Positions 34,578 through 44,350 of a stretch of 64,000 nt of DNA are shown here, piece by piece; the first letter of the stretch is position 1; every line of letters starts with the position of its first letter. The notes beneath the pieces were generated by a model. It saw only the letters and a list, made by a program, of their open reading frames with translations, was not told the origin of the DNA and ran no database searches. The position numbers and the translations under genes are program-made. Source of the stretch: Eustoma russellianum (lineage: Eukaryota > Streptophyta > Magnoliopsida > Gentianales > Gentianaceae); contig AP025066.1 of assembly GCA_036186865.1 (NCBI GenBank), positions 18,565,337 through 18,629,336 on the forward strand. Direction: 5' to 3'.

Positions 34578-37500
34578 TGGTATCAGAGCGATTGATGAAT
34601 TTTGGTACGTTTATGGCTTCGAATCAAGCATCCCCAAGCAGCTCTACTCAATCTCCAGTGAATGTGTCGCAAGGAGCAGCTACGATTGATCCATCCGAGG
34701 ATCCACTGTATATTCATCCTGGAGACAGCCCTTCGTTAGTGCTTGTTCAGCCATTGTTGGACGGCAACAACTATCACGGATGGAGTAGGACTTTTCGCAG
34801 AGCTCTTGAGTCGAAGAATAAAACTGGCTTCATTACAGGTACTATTCTTAAACCTACGGAGACTAGTCGTAGATTCGCTGCTTGGACGAAAGCGAATAAC
34901 ATGGTTGCATCTTGGATTGTAAATTCTGTCATTCCGTCCATTGGACAAAGCGTAATGTGGTTTGATAATGCTTTAGACATTTGGAATGATTTGAAGCATA
35001 GGTACGGTAATGCTGATGTTTTTCGTTTATCTGACCTGCAAGAGCAGTTCTATGCCACTAAGCAAGGAGATAGCTCGGTAACTGAATATTACACGAAGCT
35101 TAAGGTCCTTTGGGAGGAGTTAATGGTGCTGAGAGCCATCCCTAATTGTGTGTGCAATAGGTGTACATGTAATGTATCTAGTCAAATAAATAAGTTTGTA
35201 GAGGATGATCATGTTATAAGGTTCATTAAAGGTCTCAATGATGAGTATGAACCAGTGAAGTCACAGGTGCTGCTGTCCACTCCATTACCAGACCTGAAAA
35301 CAACCTTTGCTATGGCAGCGAAGTTAGAGAGGAAACTACACTATGCTGGTGGTCAAAACCAGTTTGTTAATAATCAATCACTTGTCCTTAATGCTGGTGG
35401 TGTACCTAGGCAGGGAAGTTTTGGTTATAGGCCAATGAATCCTAGTGGTGCTGGCTATGGTAATAATTGGCAGAAGTCTGGAGGTAAAGGTGGTAGGAAA
35501 GAGTTCATGAGCCAGAAGTCTGGCTATAGCTCTAAGGCCCCCGTGTGCACTCACTGCAATATGGTTGGCCACACCGTAGATAGATGCTATAGGAAGCATG
35601 GTTTTCCCCCCGGATATAAAGGCAAGGGACAAGTGAATTGTGTAAGTAATGAAACTGATATGGTGCAGAACAATGTGGAGTATGCACAGTCTGGTGTTGA
35701 GTTTAGTCAAGCCAATGATGTGATGAATGATCCTGTGATGCAAATGGCTCCTGCTTTGACACATGAGCAGTACATGCAACTTATGGGGTTGTTGCAAGAG
35801 CATAAGGACAGAGGAACAGTGATGAGTCCGAATGCTGCAGAGTCATCACATAACCATCACACGGTGTTGTCAGCTCAACAGGTCAATGGTTCAGGTAAGT
35901 GGAAAGGTAATGTGCAGTCTAATATTTCTAGCATGTGGATATTGGATTCAGGTGCCACAGATCACATCTCTTGTTCCCTTTCTTTCTTTGACTCCTATAA
36001 ACCTGTGATTGGAATGTCAGTTAAGTTGCCTAATAATCAAACAGTCAATGTTGAAAATGTTGGCACGGTGAGTATTTTTCCAAGTCTAACGCTGCATCAT
36101 GTGCTTCATATCCCAGCCTTTTCCTTTAACCTCATATCCCTTAGTAAGCTCACCATGAATGGTGATATTGATCTGTCATTTCATTCAAATATGTGCTGCA
36201 TTCAGGAACATCTGAGCAGGAAGACGATTGGTTCAGCTGAAGTCCGTCATGGCCTGTACCATCTAGCTGACCAGCCTTTGTGTAGAGCACCTGTTTCTAG
36301 TCCGTGCCAGACATTCACAGTCTCCAAGTCTTCTTCTTCTTTCCTTTGGCATTCCAGACTTGGACATCAAGCCTTATCCAGAATGAAGGAGATCAACAAG
36401 ATTGACTCCTCAGTTGACATTTCTTCTTTTACTGAACCTTGTACTATATGCCCCCTAGCTAAACAGAAAAGGCTCCCCTTTCCTGTCTCAAATTCTGTGA
36501 CTCATTCACTTTTTTCTCTTATTCACATGGATATTTGGGGTCCCTATAAACATCCTACTATGTTTAGCCAAAGATATTTTCTCACCATTGTGGATGATCA
36601 TAGTAGATATTGCTGGATATTTTTGATGAAAGCAAAATCAGAAACTAGACATATCATTGAGAGTTTTTGGAACTTTGTACATGTTCAGTTCAATACCAAT
36701 ATAAAGGTTGTGCGTACTGACAATGGTCTTGAATTTAATATGCCTGCTTTCTTTTCTTCTAAAGGCATCATACATCAAACAAGTTGTACTTATACGCCTC
36801 AACAAAATGGCACAGTAGAGAGAAAACAGCAGCACATATTGAACGTAGCCAGAGCACTTAAAATCCAATCACATGTCCCTGCATCTTACTGGGGGTTCTG
36901 CGTTCAGCACGCTGTATACCTCATCAACCTCACTCCTTCACCTATTCTGCATCATCAAACTCCTCATGAAATCCTTCACAACAGTCCTCCCTCCTATGCC
37001 AATCTCAAAGTCTTTGGTTGTTTGTGCTATGTTACGATTACTTCCCCGTCTAGAGACAAGTTCAGCCCAAAGTCAAAAAAGTGCATTTTTCTGGGCCTAT
37101 CTCACACCACAAAAGGGTATATCCTCCAAGATCTTGAGTCCAGAGATATATTCATCTCCAGGGACGTTGTTTTTTATGAGACAGTTTTCCCCTTCTTGGA
37201 AAATTCTATTGCTTCCCTACCACATCCATCTGACCATTCTCCTTCTGTCACTGAATCCTATTTCTCTAGCTTTAGATGTGACACTGAGCCTTCTGTACCA
37301 CTACCAGTTGCCACATCTAGGGGGGCCCAACATGATAATCACCATTATACCACACCACAGTCTCATCAGCCTAATCAGCCTAATCACCATTATACCACAC
37401 CTCAACATCATCAGTCTTCTCAGTCTCATCAGCCTAATCAGCTTAATCATCATTATACCACACCTCAACATCACCAATCTTCTCCACAATCCACAACTCA

Positions 37501-39484
37501 GCACACTCATCCCAGCCAATATTCTTCTCTGCCTGTACTCAACCACCACTCAAATGACCAACAAACAACAATCCAAGGTTCATCTGATGACCTCTCTCAT
37601 AATGCCAATAAGCCGAGATCAATACCTATCAACTCCATTAATATAGAACTTCCCATCACAAGACCTCAAAGGAACAGACATCCCCCCTCTTACTTGCAAC
37701 AGTACCACTGTAGTCAAGTCTCAAATCAAGCTATAAAGCCACAGAATTCAACCAAAACATCTCCACATCCTGTGTCTAAATATCTAACCTTTGATCTGCT
37801 GACACCTAAGTTCAAAGCATATGTTTTAAATATTAGTGCATGCACAGAACCCAAAACTTATGCTGAAGCAGCAGCCTCAGTTGAGTGGCAAAGAGCCATG
37901 GAAGCCGAGATAAATGCTCTGGAAGAGAATAAGACCTGGGTACTAACAGAGCTGCCACCAGGGAAGAAAGCCGTAGGCTGTAAGTGGGTGTATAAGGTAA
38001 AGCACAAGGCTGACGGGACAGTAGAGAGGTTCAAAGCAAGGTTGGTTGCAAAGGGGTATACGCAACAACTGGGAATAGATTACCAAGATACGTTTTCACC
38101 CGTAGCCAAGATGAGTACAGTGAGAATGTTGTTAGCCATGGCTGCCAGACAAAAATGGCATGTGCACCAACTAGACGTAAACAATGCATTTTTACATGGT
38201 GAGTTGCACGAAGAAATTTATATGGTGCCACCTCCAGGACTGGCTTTGCCACGAGAGGGAATGGTGTGCAAATTGCAGAGATCTCTATACGGACTGAAGC
38301 AAGCGAGTAGAGAATGGAATGCAAGGCTCACTGCATTTCTGATATCAAATGGCTTCATACAATCTAAGAATGACTACACCTTATTTACAAAGAGAACGAA
38401 GGGCTCGTTATTGGTGCTTTTGGTATATGTGGATGATTTAATTTTGGCTTGTAATGACGTGAGGGAAATTGATTGGATTAAAGAGGTGTTGCACAGGGAG
38501 TTCAAGATTAAAAATCTCGGTGATCTAAAGTTTTTCTTAGGCATAGAAGTTGCACGATCAAAGAAGGGGATGCTAATTAACCAAAGGAAGTATGTGTTGG
38601 AGTTGTTAGAGGAGTTTGGTTTCTCAGATTGCAAACCTGCTGTCAGTCCAATGGAGATGCATCTAAAACTGACTCATAATGATTCACAACTGTTCGAGGA
38701 CATTGCCATTTACAGAAGACTCATAGGAAAGTTGATCTATCTCACTATAACTAGACCGGATATTTCATTTGTTGTGCAGCAACTGAGCCAGTTTCTTGAC
38801 TGTCCCACACTTAATCATGTTCGAACAGCCCACAGAGTACTGAGGTATCTAAAGGGGACCATTGGGCAAGGGCTGTTGCTGCCCAGTACTGGAGACTTGA
38901 GATTGAGGGCCTTTGTTGATTCGGACTGGGCTGGATGTAAGGAGACAAGAAAATCCATTTCTGGGTATTGTGTATTCCTTGGTGAAGCATTGATTTCCTG
39001 GAAGGCCAAGAAACAAACCACGGTGTCACGGTCTTCAGCAGAAGCGGAGTACAGGGCTATGGCATCCGCTGTGTGTGAAGTGCAATGGTTGCTGTACCTA
39101 GGTGGTGACTTGGGACTAAAGGATCAGGAGCCTGTGGAGATGTTCTGTGACAGCAAGAGTGCACTGTATATAGCTGAAAATCCAGTCTTTCACGAGCGTA
39201 CAAAGCACATTGAGATAGATTGCCACATTGTAAGAAACAAAGTTCAAGAGAGGGTGATTAAATTGATGCCAATAAGAACACAATTTCAGCTTGCAGATTT
39301 GTTTACTAAAGCGTTGGATAGCAAACGTTTGGGTGAACTCTTGGGAAAGCTTGGGGTGTGCAACATTTATGGCAAGCATGGCTTGAGGGGGGGTGTTGAA
39401 AGTGTAGAGAATCCAGATGAAGAAGGGAAAGCAGAAGGTGCAGCTGGCGTGTTGGATGATCACAATGCTGGCCGTGACAATTGA
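34577..39484 (+). CDS. copia-2 gag-pol polyprotein, 1635 codons
   Basis: Residue numbers count from the first in-frame ATG at 34577. That ATG is made of the last LTR base plus the PBS TG; a likelier start is the ATG at 34613. Gag spans about 45-350 with a CCHC knuckle at 324-337 (CTHCNMVGHTVDRC). The protease site is WILDSGATDH with Asp457. The HHCC finger has HSRLGH and CTIC at 592-625. Integrase residues are Asp652, Asp715 and Glu748 (PQQNGTVERK). A linker with repeated HHYTTPQ lies at 920-970. RT spans about 1115-1360 with YVDDL at 1284-1288. RNase H has Asp1448, Glu1489, Asp1525 and Asp1548. The last 30 residues are encoded by the 3' LTR. No stop or frameshift is seen. It resembles a copia gag-pol with a Retrotran_gag_3-type gag. 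Confidence 0.97.
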   Translation: MVSERLMNFGTFMASNQASPSSSTQSPVNVSQGAATIDPSEDPLYIHPGDSPSLVLVQPLLDGNNYHGWSRTFRRALESKNKTGFITGTILKPTETSRRFAAWTKANNMVASWIVNSVIPSIGQSVMWFDNALDIWNDLKHRYGNADVFRLSDLQEQFYATKQGDSSVTEYYTKLKVLWEELMVLRAIPNCVCNRCTCNVSSQINKFVEDDHVIRFIKGLNDEYEPVKSQVLLSTPLPDLKTTFAMAAKLERKLHYAGGQNQFVNNQSLVLNAGGVPRQGSFGYRPMNPSGAGYGNNWQKSGGKGGRKEFMSQKSGYSSKAPVCTHCNMVGHTVDRCYRKHGFPPGYKGKGQVNCVSNETDMVQNNVEYAQSGVEFSQANDVMNDPVMQMAPALTHEQYMQLMGLLQEHKDRGTVMSPNAAESSHNHHTVLSAQQVNGSGKWKGNVQSNISSMWILDSGATDHISCSLSFFDSYKPVIGMSVKLPNNQTVNVENVGTVSIFPSLTLHHVLHIPAFSFNLISLSKLTMNGDIDLSFHSNMCCIQEHLSRKTIGSAEVRHGLYHLADQPLCRAPVSSPCQTFTVSKSSSSFLWHSRLGHQALSRMKEINKIDSSVDISSFTEPCTICPLAKQKRLPFPVSNSVTHSLFSLIHMDIWGPYKHPTMFSQRYFLTIVDDHSRYCWIFLMKAKSETRHIIESFWNFVHVQFNTNIKVVRTDNGLEFNMPAFFSSKGIIHQTSCTYTPQQNGTVERKQQHILNVARALKIQSHVPASYWGFCVQHAVYLINLTPSPILHHQTPHEILHNSPPSYANLKVFGCLCYVTITSPSRDKFSPKSKKCIFLGLSHTTKGYILQDLESRDIFISRDVVFYETVFPFLENSIASLPHPSDHSPSVTESYFSSFRCDTEPSVPLPVATSRGAQHDNHHYTTPQSHQPNQPNHHYTTPQHHQSSQSHQPNQLNHHYTTPQHHQSSPQSTTQHTHPSQYSSLPVLNHHSNDQQTTIQGSSDDLSHNANKPRSIPINSINIELPITRPQRNRHPPSYLQQYHCSQVSNQAIKPQNSTKTSPHPVSKYLTFDLLTPKFKAYVLNISACTEPKTYAEAAASVEWQRAMEAEINALEENKTWVLTELPPGKKAVGCKWVYKVKHKADGTVERFKARLVAKGYTQQLGIDYQDTFSPVAKMSTVRMLLAMAARQKWHVHQLDVNNAFLHGELHEEIYMVPPPGLALPREGMVCKLQRSLYGLKQASREWNARLTAFLISNGFIQSKNDYTLFTKRTKGSLLVLLVYVDDLILACNDVREIDWIKEVLHREFKIKNLGDLKFFLGIEVARSKKGMLINQRKYVLELLEEFGFSDCKPAVSPMEMHLKLTHNDSQLFEDIAIYRRLIGKLIYLTITRPDISFVVQQLSQFLDCPTLNHVRTAHRVLRYLKGTIGQGLLLPSTGDLRLRAFVDSDWAGCKETRKSISGYCVFLGEALISWKAKKQTTVSRSSAEAEYRAMASAVCEVQWLLYLGGDLGLKDQEPVEMFCDSKSALYIAENPVFHERTKHIEIDCHIVRNKVQERVIKLMPIRTQFQLADLFTKALDSKRLGELLGKLGVCNIYGKHGLRGGVESVENPDEEGKAEGAAGVLDDHNAGRDN
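34578..34589 (+). promoter_or_regulatory. Primer binding site, initiator tRNA-Met
   Basis: TGGTATCAGAGC immediately follows the LTR-terminal CA and is complementary to the 3' end of plant initiator tRNA-Met. It is the minus-strand cDNA priming site. Confidence 0.97.
39381..39393 (+). promoter_or_regulatory. Polypurine tract of copia-2
   Basis: GCTTGAGGGGGGG directly precedes the 3' LTR start TGTTGA. This is the plus-strand primer site, and it lies inside the coding frame. Confidence 0.9.
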
Positions 39485-39986
39485 TGAAACAGTTCATCCC
39501 AATCGTTGAATGAGAGGTTTAATCCATGGTATACGCTAGTTGCGTGATGAAGTGAAGGACCTTGAAGTGTGATCACAAGGTGAGCTGAAGGAGTGATGTA
39601 CGGGAAGCAAGAGGTTCAGGGAAGAAGAAGGAGTCGAAGGCGGGAGAATTAAAATAGGGCGAAGTTACCAATTTGCCCCTAGCTGAGCTTCTATTGATAG
39701 TTTTGTAGTAAGGGTGTTTTTGTAATTTCAGGCGGAATTCTGTTATAACCGCCTCTTTCCTCTGTATTTGTTTCGATGGGTGTTGCATTGCAGAGATCAG
39801 AGAATCAATCGAGCAATTATCCAATTCTCTCTCTAGCTTTGTTTCCTCTCTTCTCTCTCTAGCTCATTTTACTTGTTCTAGATTGATTTGATTCTATATA
39901 CTTGTTTTTGGTTTGTGATTGAATGATGTTCATGGCATAATCGAAGCCTTGAACACTTGAACCGTTTGATCCTTGGTATTTTCACA
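39394..39986 (+). repeat. 3' LTR of copia-2
   Basis: 593 bp, identical to the 5' LTR as read. Its first 91 bp also encode the end of the polyprotein. Confidence 0.96.
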
Positions 39987-39991
39987 TGTCC

Positions 39992-40520
39992 GCCTATCTC
40001 ACTTTCACACGAAAATATATACTTCTTATGTAGCAAAAATATTTGTCGTACGTAACAAAAATATCGTTATAGTTATTCAAACAGATGATGAAATACTTTC
40101 TAAATCAAATTATTGTACATTTTATTTATCATTAATTTTTTTCATAAACGACATAAAAAACCATTTGAGAAATTATTGTGTGAACTATTTTAAAATTTTA
40201 GTTTTGATTTGATGTGTGACTAATTATTCGTCTGACCAGTTATAAGAGTATTTTTGTAACGATACTTTTTGAACCAAAGGCATATATGTTAGACTTTGTC
40301 ACCTTGATAAATCTTTATAATGAAACAACCTGGCGATAATCTGACACCAAACCATAATTTTTTCTTGAAAACCGACTCTATTATTGTCTAATTTCTTTGG
40401 CAAATTACATCCCAAGAAGTTGTATCCAATAAGTCTCACTACGCGCTTGCTGGTCAATAAACTGTGCAAATACTTGGTATTCGGGTTTGTGTATACATAT
40501 ATACACACATATATATTGTA
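39992..40520 (+). repeat. Repeat R1, copy a, right part
   Basis: Shares 'cgcc.a.ctcactttcaca' with 54785, 'aatgaaacaacctg.cgat' with 49519 and 54853, and 'ctgtgcaaatactt' with 59792. It is an unclassified dispersed repeat present three times here. No coding content. Confidence 0.65.
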
Positions 40521-40659
40521 TATATATACATATATATATAATTTATATTTTTAAATATATATTATATTTAAAAATATAGGCTTGAAAAGTGATAAATTTT
40601 TAAAAACCAATAAAATTAAGTTGATGACCAAAGAAGTTGAAAGAGAAAAATAAAAAAAA

Positions 40660-41290
40660 CAGGCGCAACAAAGCTACTGTTTTGAAACAATTTTGTTTAT
40701 ACAATGTGCAACATAGACTACATGAGGAATGATTTTTAGGATACAACGGCGACTCTCTTTCTTTCATTTGCACTATAAGAGAAAGTATGAACTTATGTTT
40801 TTGAAATGTCTAATGCCAAAAAAGAAGTAGAAAAATTCTGCAATTTTTTTAAAAAAAATCTTTTTCTATTTGTAGACTTCAGTTTTAACCAAAAAAAATG
40901 GTTAATTTAAGACATCTTTGTAAAGTTTATCGTTCAAAAGTAGTTTATGAACGTTCATTATTGAAAGAAGATGTTCTATATTGCAAACGTTGTATCATTT
41001 CATACAAAGAAAGAGAGTTTGTGTTGTGGTGTGATTGATTGAATGTTCGTTCTCTCAAACCGAACTCACAATTCAAATGATTTAAATATTGCAAGTAAAC
41101 ACTTGAGACCGAACTCAATATTGAACATTCGGTCTTCCTAACCACCGAACATTTGGCCCTGTGTCCGGTCCAAAAAACAAAAACTTAACTCATTTCTCCA
41201 ATCAAACTTGTTACATGTTTGTATAAAAATTTAGAGTACTTTTCTAAGGTATTTTTATGTGTTTTTTCAACAAGCACATACAGACACACG
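40660..41290. repeat. Unclassified repeat R2, copy b
   Basis: Related to 28027-28718 plus 31990-32110. It contains paired CCGAAC...TTCGGT motifs at about 41058-41155. No gene is seen in this stretch. Confidence 0.45.
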
Positions 41291-41293
41291 CAC

Positions 41294-41366
<73 letters not shown>

Positions 41367-41416
41367 GTATGTATATATATATGTATATATATATATATGT
41401 ATGTATATATATGTGT
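41294..41416. repeat. (AT)n / (ATGT)n microsatellite
   Basis: About 120 bp of AT dinucleotides with interspersed GTATGT, ending directly at the CACTA element's target duplication TGT. Confidence 0.95.
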
Positions 41417-41700
41417 CACCACAAAAAGAATTTCGATTACCGACGAAAAAGTCACCGACGTACCATGTTTGGTCGGTATGTCGTCGGTAATTTGCGACGA
41501 CATAGCGATAAACGCAATTTCGTCGTTAATTGCGACGAAACTACTATGAAATACATTGTCGCTAACAAAAAAGTAGTCAGGTTAATCCTTTCGTTACAAT
41601 TTCGTCGGTGTTTTGTCGGTGGTTCGTCGCTACTCTGTGTCTTTTGTTCGTCGCTATTTAGTTTGTAGCGTTTCGTCGCTATTGTGTCGCTAAAATTCCA
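41417..41700 (+). repeat. Left TIR and left subterminal repeat region
   Basis: The 11-bp core CACCACAAAAA is followed by about ten variants of CGACGAA/TTCGTCGC in both orientations. In the En/Spm family such motifs bind the TNPA protein to assemble the ends. Confidence 0.85.
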
Positions 41701-41955
41701 GAAACATAAACACGGATAAACAAGGAAATAAATTCATCGGTTAGTAGGTTCTCGGCGTTGTGTATCGTCGGTTTTTTGTCGATGAAACCCGCGTGTCGCA
41801 AATGTTTTGTTTTACTTTTCGTTCGTATTCCGATTCATCGCTGTGTCGTCGCAGATTCGTCGAGGATTAAACACGTGTATGAATTAAGAAAAAAGAAAAC
41901 GGTGATTGGGAAAAAATTTATTCATTTAGTAATAAAAATTTACATTATGAAGACA
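41680..41955. repeat. Left-module direct repeat, copy 1
   Basis: Matches 42640-42905 with the same order of blocks: 'gtcgctaaa.ttc', 'ggttagtaggttctcg' and 'ggattaaacacgtgt', then an A-rich block holding a minus-strand poly(A) signal. Together the copies show a tandem duplication of about 950 bp of the left module. Confidence 0.75.
41917..41922 (-). terminator. Poly(A) signal of the antisense gene
   Basis: Minus-strand AATAAA about 80 bp downstream of the stop codon at 42001. Confidence 0.55.
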
Positions 41956-42000
41956 AAAAATTTAAAAAAGAAATCTAAAAGAGAAGCGGAGAGGGGCCGT

Positions 42001-42294
42001 TCACTCTTCGTCATCGGAAGAAAGAGTGGCCGCCACATTCTCCGCGAACTCTTTGAGGAGGCGCTTCAGATTGTAATATTTGACTTTCAACTTGCGCAAC
42101 CTTCTGTTCACGACGTGCAGTTGCCTCGACTGCTGCTGCATGTTTGCTATAATTGTACTGTAATTGATCTGTTGTTCCGGCATTTCTTGGGGTTGTGGCT
42201 GAGGAGGAGGCCGTTGTGGTTGAGGAGGAGTCCGTTGTGGAGGTACATTGTTTGCCCCTCCACGTCTTGCGGTTGTTTTATAACGACGGGGCAT
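42001..42294 (-). CDS. Small antisense gene in the CACTA element, unknown function
   Basis: 97-codon ORF read opposite to the transposase genes. The frame opens at 42360, but I choose the ATG at 42294 (MPRRYKTTARRGG) because a TATA box lies at 42331-42340. Visible parts are a basic N-terminus, a Pro/Gln-rich stretch (PPQPQRPPPQPQPQ) and a probable coiled coil (LHVVNRRLRKLKVKYYNLKR). An acidic C-terminal tail (SSDDEE) follows. The coiled coil with basic and acidic ends would suit a DNA-binding or dimerising accessory factor, but that is inference. It has no stop or frameshift, unlike TNP2 and TNPA here. I do not recognise the family. Confidence 0.6.
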   Translation of the reverse strand: MPRRYKTTARRGGANNVPPQRTPPQPQRPPPQPQPQEMPEQQINYSTIIANMQQQSRQLHVVNRRLRKLKVKYYNLKRLLKEFAENVAATLSSDDEE

Positions 42295-42330
42295 ACTTTG
42301 TATTTTGTTTATGAAATGTAAGGTTGTGGG

Positions 42331-42400
42331 GTCATATATAGGTAAACAAAGCGACGACATAGCGACGAATCTGCGACGAAATTTTTTTCCCGTTATTCAA
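42331..42400 (-). promoter_or_regulatory. Promoter of the antisense gene: TATA box plus GCGACGAA cluster
   Basis: Minus-strand TATATATGAC at 42331-42340 lies about 37 bp before the chosen ATG. Directly upstream are GCGACGAC, GCGACGAA and GCGACGAA units (42351-42382), the same motif as in the subterminal regions. Confidence 0.5.
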
Positions 42401-42639
42401 CACCGGGAGATGTGCGGGCGTGACTCTTCGTTCGAATTAGCGACGACTTAGCGATGTAAATTCATCGTATGTTGTAACCATCGGGCACTGTGCGGACACT
42501 GCCGAATAGCGCCGCCTTAGCGACGCCGTAGCGACGAAGGGTGTGACTCTTCGTTCGAATTAGCGACGACTTAGCGACGTAAATTCATCGTACGTTGTAA
42601 CCATCATACGTTGTAACCATCATGCGTCGCTAGTTCGTC

Positions 42640-42952
42640 GGTAAAGCGTCGCTAAATTCAAACGCCATATTCACCGGTTATTAGGTTCTCGTCGTTGTAT
42701 TAAGTGTTGTCGGTATATAGTCGCTGTTTAGTCGGTGAATTAGTCGTCCTAAATTTTTTCGAACCACATTTTGTCTGTATTTTAGCGTCGTCGAGATTCG
42801 TAAGGGATTAAACACGTGTTTAAATTAAGAAAACGAAAGCAATGATTAGGAAAAAACTTTATTAACATAGAATTATAAATTACAAAATACATAAGGACAA
42901 AGAAACTTCATTGTGAAAAAAACTTCATGAATTCCAGCTCCGCGCTGCGCTG
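42640..42952. repeat. Left-module direct repeat, copy 2, with a truncated antisense gene end
   Basis: 42640-42905 repeats 41680-41955. At 42908-42952, minus-strand sequence encodes a short end (QRSAELEFMKFFSQ, stop), then meets TNP2 sequence abruptly at about 42953. It looks like a deletion junction that removed the rest of a second antisense copy and the start of TNP2. Confidence 0.55.
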
Positions 42953-44350
42953 ATGTGGACGATCGGTGACTTTCTGGCTTATTCTATGTTGTCGGGGTGG
43001 AGTACAGCGGGGAAATACGCTTGCCCTTACTGCATGAAGCAAGCGAAGACGATGTCCTTGAAACATGGACGTAAGATTTGCTGGTTCGACAGCCATAGGA
43101 AGTTCCTACCCAGACGTCATTTGTACAGAAAGAACGTGACGGCGTTCATGCCTGGCATCGTCGAGAAGGACACGAAGCCCGAGCTTCTCACGGGTGCGGA
43201 GGTGTTGGAGGAGATAGACAGTTATGGATTCGTGGGGGTCGCTGATGATCCGGACGGCAGCCACAACGCAGACCTGGCCCGTGACTGTATCGGGTGGAAG
43301 AAGAGAAGCATATTCTGGGAGCTTCCGTACTGAAAGAGCAATATGATCCGACACAACCTGGATGTCATGCACATTGAGAAGAACGTGTTTGACAACATCT
43401 TCAATACAGTGCTGAATGTGCCTGGAAAAACAAAAGACAATTTGAAGCACGACTTGATATGCGCGACCTCAAAATGCGACCGGAGCTGCATCCCGTTGGC
43501 ACATCTTACATGCCGAAGTCCTCGTACACGCTGACTGCAGAGCAGGTCAGTGCGTTGTTATCGTGGCTGGGGACGGCTAGATTTCCTGACGGCCATGTTT
43601 CGAACCTGTCAAAGAACATCGACGTGAATAAACACGGTTTGCACGGGATGAAGAGCCACGACTGTCACGTGTTCATGCAACGGTTGATGCCCATTGCATT
43701 CCGTGAGCTGCTTCCAACCAATGTATGGGAAGCACTTACCGAGATGAGTCTGTTCTTCAGATGTCTTACATCCACAAGACTCAGGGCGGATGATATGTCA
43801 AGACTGGAGGGCGAAATCTCAGTGATCCTATGCAAGCTGGAAACTATATTCCCTCCGGCCTTCTTTGATTCAATGGAACACCTGCCAGTTCATCTACCAT
43901 ACGAGGCATGCGTTCGTGGTCCTGTTCAGTACAGGTGGATGTATCCGTTCGAGAGGTACTCTTATTTATTACGTGACGTTCTTATGTGTCTAAGTGCGAG
44001 AATGCTTACCAATTTGTTTCATCATGTGACGTTGGAGTATTCACTATATGAACAAATATCTCAGGCATTTGAAGCTGAACATCAGGAACAAGGCCAAAGT
44101 CGAGGCCTCGATGTGCAATGCCTACCTGACGGAGGAAGCCTCGACCTTCGTGTCTCATTACTTCCAGCCAGATGTCCCGTCGAGGTGCAGAGATGTTCCC
44201 CGGAACGACGACGGCATTTCCAGATCCGGTGTCCTCCCGATATTCACACATCCGATCAGGTTTCACGGACAGGGAAAGAAAATGATATTGGGGAATAGCG
44301 ATCTGAAGATTGCTCATTCTTTCATTCGTAATTTTCTTCAGCTTGTTCGT
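42953..44350 (+). pseudogene. TNP2-like transposase (Transposase_21), 5'-truncated
   Basis: Similarity starts inside the domain (LSGWSTAGKYACPYCMKQAK, HRKFLPRRHLYRKN) and continues through IFWELPY, a TGA at 43331 where Trp is usual, then IRHNLDVMHIEKNVFDNIF. After a frameshift near 43460 it runs KSHDCHVFMQRLMPI, AFFDSMEHLPVHLPYE and GPVQYRWMYPFERY (the DUF4218-type block), then a frameshift near 44060 to EASMCNAYLTEEASTF. TNP2 is the catalytic transposase of CACTA elements. The N-terminal half, including the first catalytic region, is missing, so this copy cannot encode active transposase. Confidence 0.9.

Larger units (their letters stand above)
33985..39986 (+). mobile_element. Complete, apparently intact Ty1/copia element (copia-2)
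   Basis: 6002 bp with two 593-bp LTRs (33985-34577, 39394-39986) that I read as identical. It has TG...CA ends, target duplication TGTCC at 33980-33984 and 39987-39991, a perfect initiator-Met PBS directly after the 5' LTR, a G-rich polypurine tract before the 3' LTR, and one uninterrupted gag-pol ORF. Zero LTR divergence plus full coding capacity marks a very recent insertion, possibly still mobile. Confidence 0.97.

Noticed and set aside
36873..37646. 257-codon Leu/Ile-rich ORF overlapping copia-2
   Set aside because: Out-of-frame shadow of the gag-pol linker with repeated HHYTTPQ codons.
41219..41668. 149-codon ORF rich in Ile-Tyr pairs
   Set aside because: Runs through the (AT)n microsatellite and the CACTA left end; not a gene.
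42908..43096. 62-codon minus-strand ORF opposite the TNP2 start
   Set aside because: Only its last 14 or so codons lie outside TNP2; the rest is the antisense shadow of the transposase. Kept only as a possible truncated end of the antisense gene.
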